From contig CAYXKM010000125.1 in the NCBI GenBank assembly GCA_964465665.1, positions 1-18,217 on the forward strand: DNA of 18,217 nucleotides, written 5' to 3'. Below, piece by piece: positions 14,722-18,217 of the stretch (position 1 is the first letter of the stretch; the number at the start of each line of letters is the position of its first letter). A program made the position numbers and the translations under genes. Under the pieces are notes generated by a model. It had not been told where the DNA came from, ran no database searches, and saw nothing but the letters and a program-made list of their open reading frames with translations. Origin of the DNA: JAKEGN01 sp964465665. Lineage in GTDB: Bacteria > Pseudomonadota > Gammaproteobacteria > Steroidobacterales > Woeseiaceae.

Positions 14722-14741
14722 ATTTCTGTCAAAAAAGAAAT
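14722..14741. repeat. Inverted repeat upstream of the GbsR-like gene
   Basis: ATTTCT and AGAAAT are separated by 8 bp, centred about 21 bp before the regulator ATG, in an AT-rich island of an otherwise GC-rich region. The position fits an autoregulatory operator. The arms are only 6 bp, so chance is possible. Confidence 0.35.
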
Positions 14742-14763
14742 CTAGTCACTGGCGGAGCGCGCG

Positions 14764-15738
14764 TCAAGTCAACGAGTGACTCACGAGCACTGCCCGCCGC
14801 GGTCTCGGCAGGCCTTCAACGGTCAGCCGCGGATCGTCCGGATTGAGGGCCTGCCGCAACGACTCGAAAGGCATCCATTCGGTCGAGCGCTGTTCCTCCG
14901 TCGTCGTTACCGACACATCGGCGACGAATGGCTCCGAGTATCCGCAGTCCTCGAGCCAGCTGAGCAGTTGCGGCAGTGTCGGCAACAGCCAAACGTTGCG
15001 CATGCGCGCGTAGCGGTCCGGTGGCGTCGTAGCATCAGGTTGGTGTCCCGGCAAGACAAGTGTTTCGAGTACCAGCTCGCCGCCGGTGCGCAGGCAGCCG
15101 TGCAGTTGCCGCAGGTGTTCCAGCGGATCGCGCTGGTGATAGAGCACGCCCATAGAGAATACGGTATCGAAGTCATGATTGCGGGATGGCAGATCGGCCA
15201 GCCGCAACGGCAGGATGTGCACAGCAGGTTCCCGCACATAGCGCTGCAGGGCCTGGAACTGCGCCACGTATAGAAGAGTCGGATCGATGCCCAGCACGAA
15301 GCGCGCGCCAAGGCCGCGCATGCGCAAGGCGTAGTAGCCATTGCCGCAGCCCACGTCCAGCACAATTCGGTCGCTGAGCGGGCTGATGGCCGGAGCTATC
15401 CGCGCCCACTTCATGTCCGACCGCCACTCGCTGTCGATATCGATGCCGCAGATGTGAAACGGGCCTTTGCGCCATGGCACCAGTTCGAGCAGCCGTTCAC
15501 GCAACATGGCCACATGATTGGCGTCGCCACCGGCAGTGGAAACTCGCACGGCCGGCTCATGCAGGATCGACGGACCGGTTTCGAAGTGTGGCAATTTCCG
15601 CAGCACGTCGTTCCACTCGCGCAATCGCCCGTGTATACCCTCGCGCAGGTTCTCGGCCAGGAGCGCCTGTACAGGCGCACACCAGTCCTCGAGACCTGCG
15701 GCAGCAAGGTCCTCGACCAATGTCTCTGAAATCAGCAT
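14764..15738 (-). CDS. cmoB: tRNA U34 carboxymethyltransferase CmoB
   Basis: This 324-residue enzyme transfers a carboxymethyl group from carboxy-SAM to 5-hydroxyuridine at tRNA position 34, giving cmo5U, which broadens wobble decoding in tRNAs for Ala, Leu, Pro, Ser, Thr and Val. The Rossmann motif LDVGCGNGYYALRM begins at 127. Lys91 (PWRKGPF), Tyr200 (FSMGVLYHQ) and Arg315 fall at the same numbers as the ligand-binding residues of E. coli CmoB, and VSVTTTEEQRSTEWM is strongly conserved. The ATG lies 3 bp after the cmoA stop, so the two are one operon with the substrate-forming enzyme first. Confidence 0.97.
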   Translation of the reverse strand: MLISETLVEDLAAAGLEDWCAPVQALLAENLREGIHGRLREWNDVLRKLPHFETGPSILHEPAVRVSTAGGDANHVAMLRERLLELVPWRKGPFHICGIDIDSEWRSDMKWARIAPAISPLSDRIVLDVGCGNGYYALRMRGLGARFVLGIDPTLLYVAQFQALQRYVREPAVHILPLRLADLPSRNHDFDTVFSMGVLYHQRDPLEHLRQLHGCLRTGGELVLETLVLPGHQPDATTPPDRYARMRNVWLLPTLPQLLSWLEDCGYSEPFVADVSVTTTEEQRSTEWMPFESLRQALNPDDPRLTVEGLPRPRRAVLVSHSLT

Positions 15739-15741
15739 TCG

Positions 15742-16473
15742 CTATCGGATGGCGAGGATCGACACAAAATTGAAAAAGCGCAGCCACGGTCCCGCGTGGC
15801 GAAAGCCGGCCTGCCGCAAGCGATCGAGGTGGACGCCGACCGGTTCCGGAACGAGAACATTCTCGAGAGCTGCCCGCTTGCGGCTGATTTCCAGTTCGCT
15901 GTAAGCATTGCGTCTCTTGAACTGGTGGTGCAGCTCGACGAGCTGGCGCTCGATATGCGCATCGTGATCGACCACTTTTTCCGACAGGATCAGGGCACCG
16001 CCATCGACTAGGCCGTCGGCAATTTTGTTCAAAAGCATTTGCCGTTCAGCGACTGGAAGGAACTGCAGCGTGTAATTCAGAACCACCATCGATGCGCGCT
16101 GTATTTCAACCTGGCGGATGTCGGCAAGCAGAACCTGTACTTCAACGTCGGTCCTGTGTGTATCTTCGGCGACGATCTGACGGCAGCGATCTACCATTGC
16201 CGGGGCGCTGTCGACCGCGACGATGCGACAGCCAGCGGTACTGATATTGCGCCGCATCGCAAGTGTCGCCGCGCCCAGCGAACAGCCGAGGTCGAAACAT
16301 TGCGTGCCGGGCGTGACGTAACGACCCGCAAGTAGTCCGATGGATTCGATGGTTTCGGCATAACCGGGAATGGACCGCTGCAGCATGTCCGGAAATACCT
16401 CCGCCACAGCCGCGTTGAAATCAAACGGTGCGGCTTCCGCAGTATCCGACAGGTAGATCTCATCCTTTCGCAT
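15742..16473 (-). CDS. cmoA: Carboxy-S-adenosyl-L-methionine synthase CmoA
   Basis: This 243-residue enzyme converts SAM and prephenate into carboxy-SAM, the donor used by CmoB. The SAM-binding loop DLGCSLGAATLAMRRNI begins at 61. Other strongly conserved segments are VAEVFPDMLQRSIPGY (23-38), MVVLNYTLQFL (129-139) and AYSELEISRKRAALENV (190-206). ATG 16473 is chosen because the protein then starts close to the E. coli N-terminus; the frame is open further upstream to 16593, but that extension is not conserved. AGGAC lies upstream. cmoB follows after 3 bp. Confidence 0.96.
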   Translation of the reverse strand: MRKDEIYLSDTAEAAPFDFNAAVAEVFPDMLQRSIPGYAETIESIGLLAGRYVTPGTQCFDLGCSLGAATLAMRRNISTAGCRIVAVDSAPAMVDRCRQIVAEDTHRTDVEVQVLLADIRQVEIQRASMVVLNYTLQFLPVAERQMLLNKIADGLVDGGALILSEKVVDHDAHIERQLVELHHQFKRRNAYSELEISRKRAALENVLVPEPVGVHLDRLRQAGFRHAGPWLRFFNFVSILAIR

Positions 16474-16765
16474 GGTTTTTGGTCCTGGTCGTATCCGGGA
16501 ATTCGCGGCAGGCATTGTAATCGCGGCGTCCCGGGAGGGCGTGGGTCGATGTCGCGATCCCTGTTTCGGCCCGACTCGGGCGTTCCCGCACATTCGCCGC
16601 TTTTTTGCCCCTGTTCGCTATACTTATTGCATCTTTCGCCGAATTTTGGCAAGTTTGCGCCATCCTGCGATCAGGCTTTGCTGTGAAGCGCTTCATGGCC
16701 GTCAGTTGCCGGTGTGGGACAATTGCCATTCAACGTGCGGCACCTCAACCGGGATACCTAAAGCG
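16474..16765. other. Divergent intergenic region between cmoA and the carboxypeptidase
   Basis: These 292 bp separate two divergent genes and must carry both promoters. TATACT at about 6619-offset position 16619-16624 is a possible plus-strand -10, but no good -35 accompanies it. A minus-strand TTGCCA near 16650 is a possible -35 for cmoA, also without a clear -10. No hairpin terminator or repeat stands out. Two frames reading through it from neighbouring genes are not conserved extensions. Confidence 0.4.
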
Positions 16766-17281
16766 ATGTTGAACAGGATCCAGCTGGACATACACCGGCA
16801 ACTGGGGATTCCGGATGATTACGCTCCGGGACGCCACCTGCCGTATTTTGCGGATGCGTTGGACCTGGTCGATGTCGGCCCTAATCTGGTCGGACGCATG
16901 CAGCGCCTGACGCCGAGAGCCGCGAGCCGCTGGCAACAAATGCAGTCGGCCGCCCGTTCGGAGGGAGTTACGCTCTTGATCGTCTCGGGGTTTCGCAGCT
17001 TCGACTACCAGGCCGAGCTGATCCGCAACAAACTGGGTGCCGGGCTGTCGATCGACGATATATTGAAAGTGAATGCGGCCCCCGGTTACAGCCAGCACCA
17101 TAGCGGCGAAGCGGTGGACATAGCGACACCGGGCACCCGGCCATTGACCGAGGAATTCGAGCAATCCGAGGCTTATTCGTGGCTTGGGCGCCATGCCGGC
17201 GAGTTCGGTTTCTCAATGACCTACCCGCGCGACAATCCCTGGGGATTCGACTTCGAACCGTGGCACTGGGCTCTGGATTGA
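16766..17281 (+). CDS. VanY-like M15 family D-Ala-D-Ala carboxypeptidase
   Basis: This 171-residue protein is a compact peptidase M15B domain. The zinc-site motif SxHxxGxAxD is at 109-118 (SQHHSGEAVD), giving His111 and Asp118 as ligands. The third ligand is His167 and the catalytic base is Glu164, in EPWHW near the C-terminus. SGFRSFDYQ (74-82) is the usual substrate-side motif. Relatives trim peptidoglycan peptides as D,D- or L,D-carboxypeptidases. No signal peptide or membrane anchor is visible from the ATG at 16766, which is unusual for an enzyme acting on cell wall; a cytoplasmic role in recycled muropeptide processing is possible. It precedes the tRNA-tuf cluster and has no clear functional partner here. 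Confidence 0.9.
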   Translation: MLNRIQLDIHRQLGIPDDYAPGRHLPYFADALDLVDVGPNLVGRMQRLTPRAASRWQQMQSAARSEGVTLLIVSGFRSFDYQAELIRNKLGAGLSIDDILKVNAAPGYSQHHSGEAVDIATPGTRPLTEEFEQSEAYSWLGRHAGEFGFSMTYPRDNPWGFDFEPWHWALD

Positions 17282-17348
17282 GCCCGGACCGTCGCCCACG
17301 CATCGCGTAAATACGGCGGTTTCACGATGCTTTTCCACCGTTTTTTTG

Positions 17349-17377
17349 TTGACAGTTCTGCCTGACGATTAGACAAT
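17349..17377 (+). promoter_or_regulatory. Promoter of the tRNA-Tyr gene
   Basis: A perfect TTGACA (17349-17354) is followed after 17 bp by GACAAT (17372-17377). Transcription would begin near 17384, about 10 bp before the tRNA. The bases after the -10 (GCCCGGC) form a GC-rich discriminator, as is common in stringently controlled stable-RNA promoters. Confidence 0.7.
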
Positions 17378-17394
17378 GCCCGGCTTGTGTCCGC

Positions 17395-17479
17395 GGAGGG
17401 GTACTCAAGCGGTCAACGAGGGCAGACTGTAAATCTGCTGGCTATGCCTACGTAGGTTCGAATCCTACCCCCTCCACCA
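17395..17479 (+). tRNA. tRNA-Tyr (GTA)
   Basis: The acceptor stem is GGAGGGG/CCCCTCC (17395-17401 with 17469-17475), the anticodon stem GCAGA/TCTGC with anticodon GTA at 17429-17431, a long class II variable arm, and the T arm GTAGG-TTCGAAT-CCTAC. CCA is encoded at 17477-17479. It corresponds in position to tyrU of the E. coli tufB cluster. Confidence 0.97.
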
Positions 17480-17775
17480 GACCTGAGTAACCAAGGTCGA
17501 ACAAACGGGTGGAAGGTGGCGACAAGTATAGCAGTTTTTCCGACTTGTCTTGTTGATTGAAGTTAGCGTTACAGAGAAATACATCCGCGGCCGCAATCGA
17601 AACTACTGAGTCACTGGCGAGCGAAACGAGCGGTCACTCAATAGTGTATGCATGCATCAACGAAATCAGAAATCTGACGGTGTTGTTGAAAAGACTGTCA
17701 GATTTTTTGTGCGCCTGAAGAAGTGACGCGCTGCTGGTAATTGACCGAAGACCTGACAACGGATTTTGCAAGTCG
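17480..17775. other. Spacer between tRNA-Tyr and tRNA-Gly
   Basis: This 296-bp spacer is much longer than is usual inside a tRNA operon. It holds a GACAAGT/ACTTGTC hairpin (17521-17549), an imperfect dyad ACTACTGAGT/ACTCAATAGT (17602-17645) enclosing a direct repeat CGAGCG, a 10-bp palindrome ATGCATGCAT (17648-17657) and a terminator-like stem. TTGACC at 17741 could be a -35 for the downstream tRNAs, but the matching -10 (TTTTGC) is poor. No protein gene is supported. Confidence 0.5.
17670..17708 (+). terminator. Terminator-like hairpin after tRNA-Tyr
   Basis: AAATCTGACGGT and ACTGTCAGATTT pair over 12 bp with one G-T wobble around a 12-nt loop, and the run continues to six T residues at 17703-17708. 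It would separate tRNA-Tyr from the tRNA-Gly/tRNA-Thr/tuf transcript, or act as a partial terminator within one operon. Confidence 0.7.
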
Positions 17776-17849
<74 letters not shown>

Positions 17850-17916
17850 GACAGGAAGGCGCTACGTTAGTGTGGCTTCGGCAGTGGAAGCTGCGGCAGG
17901 CGCCGCAAATGCTACT

Positions 17917-17991
<75 letters not shown>

Positions 17992-18092
17992 GTCAGTGAT
18001 TGACAGAGTTTGTTGTTCGACGAATTTGACCACAGTCATGCAAGGCCCGCACGCAGCATGACCGGCACGTTTAGACCACGAGAGATTAGGAC

Positions 18093-18217
18093 ATGTCCAA
18101 AGAGAAATTTCAAAGAACGAAGCCGCACGTGAATGTAGGGACGATTGGTCACGTGGATCATGGGAAGACGACGTTGACGGCGGCGTTGACGAAGGTGATG
18201 GCGGCGAAGTTTGGTGG
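18093..18217 (+). CDS. tuf: Elongation factor Tu, 5' end only (truncated by window)
   Basis: The first 41 codons encode the EF-Tu N-terminus, starting MSKEKFQRTKPHVNVGTIGH and including the GTP-binding P-loop GHVDHGKT at 19-26. EF-Tu delivers aminoacyl-tRNA to the ribosome. The gene runs off the right edge. AGGA lies close to the ATG. The tRNA-Thr gene upstream matches the tufB arrangement, where tRNAs and tuf share a transcript. Codon choice is unlike the rest of the window, with repeated ACG, GCG, TTG and GGG and an AGA. Confidence 0.97.
   Translation, partial: MSKEKFQRTKPHVNVGTIGHVDHGKTTLTAALTKVMAAKFG

Noticed and set aside
14745..14760. AGTCACTGGCG(G)AGCG here resembles a segment near 17610 and hinted at a dispersed repeat
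   Set aside because: Only about 11 identical contiguous bases are shared, which is expected by chance in a window of this size.

Overview
The window looks like a chromosomal core region of a high-GC, aerobic gammaproteobacterium. The evidence is the cmoA-cmoB pair, a two-cysteine OxyR, and a tRNA-Tyr/tRNA-Gly/tRNA-Thr/tuf cluster in the same order as the E. coli tufB locus. The TonB-dependent receptor resembles those common in free-living aquatic and soil proteobacteria. I see no transposase, integrase, phage gene, CRISPR array or recognisable defence genes, and the exact taxon cannot be read from the sequence.

Layout. (1) 1-2450, peroxide defence: oxyR (minus strand) is divergent from dps and a peroxiredoxin-glutaredoxin fusion (plus strand). 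The 102-bp gap holds a large dyad fitting a shared OxyR operator, and a strong terminator closes the dps side. (2) 2490-4006: a succinate-semialdehyde dehydrogenase with its own promoter. (3) 4100-6080, alkylation repair: an Ada-N/AraC/AlkA fusion followed after 4 nt by a separate Ogt methyltransferase. (4) 6302-8500: a TonB-dependent outer-membrane receptor. (5) 8571-10712, minus strand: an SLC13-type anion symporter followed by a PNPOx-like flavin split-barrel protein, convergent with the receptor across a shared hairpin. (6) 10713-11312: about 600 bp with no confident gene, but with a strong plus-strand terminator that no recognised gene explains. (7) 11313-14184: an OPT-family oligopeptide/metal-chelate transporter and a bicupin lipoprotein. 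(8) 14186-16473, minus strand: cmoA, cmoB and a GbsR/MarR-type regulator. (9) 16766-17281: a VanY-like M15 carboxypeptidase. (10) 17395 to the end: three tRNA genes and the 5' end of tuf.

How the genes fit together. OxyR senses peroxide; Dps sequesters iron and protects DNA; the fused enzyme reduces peroxides with glutathione. The Ada-AlkA protein probably senses methylated DNA, activates its own operon and excises alkylated bases, while Ogt demethylates O6-methylguanine. CmoA makes carboxy-SAM and CmoB uses it to modify U34 of tRNAs. The receptor and the two transporters are uptake functions whose substrates cannot be fixed from sequence.

Most of the window is ordinary. The parts most worth a second look are the unexplained terminator region at 10919-11220, the histidine-poor bicupin lipoprotein next to the OPT transporter, the rearranged alkylation-response operon, the EF-hand-like loop in the TonB receptor, and the operator-like dyads. 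I did not find convincing evidence of a novel multi-gene system.
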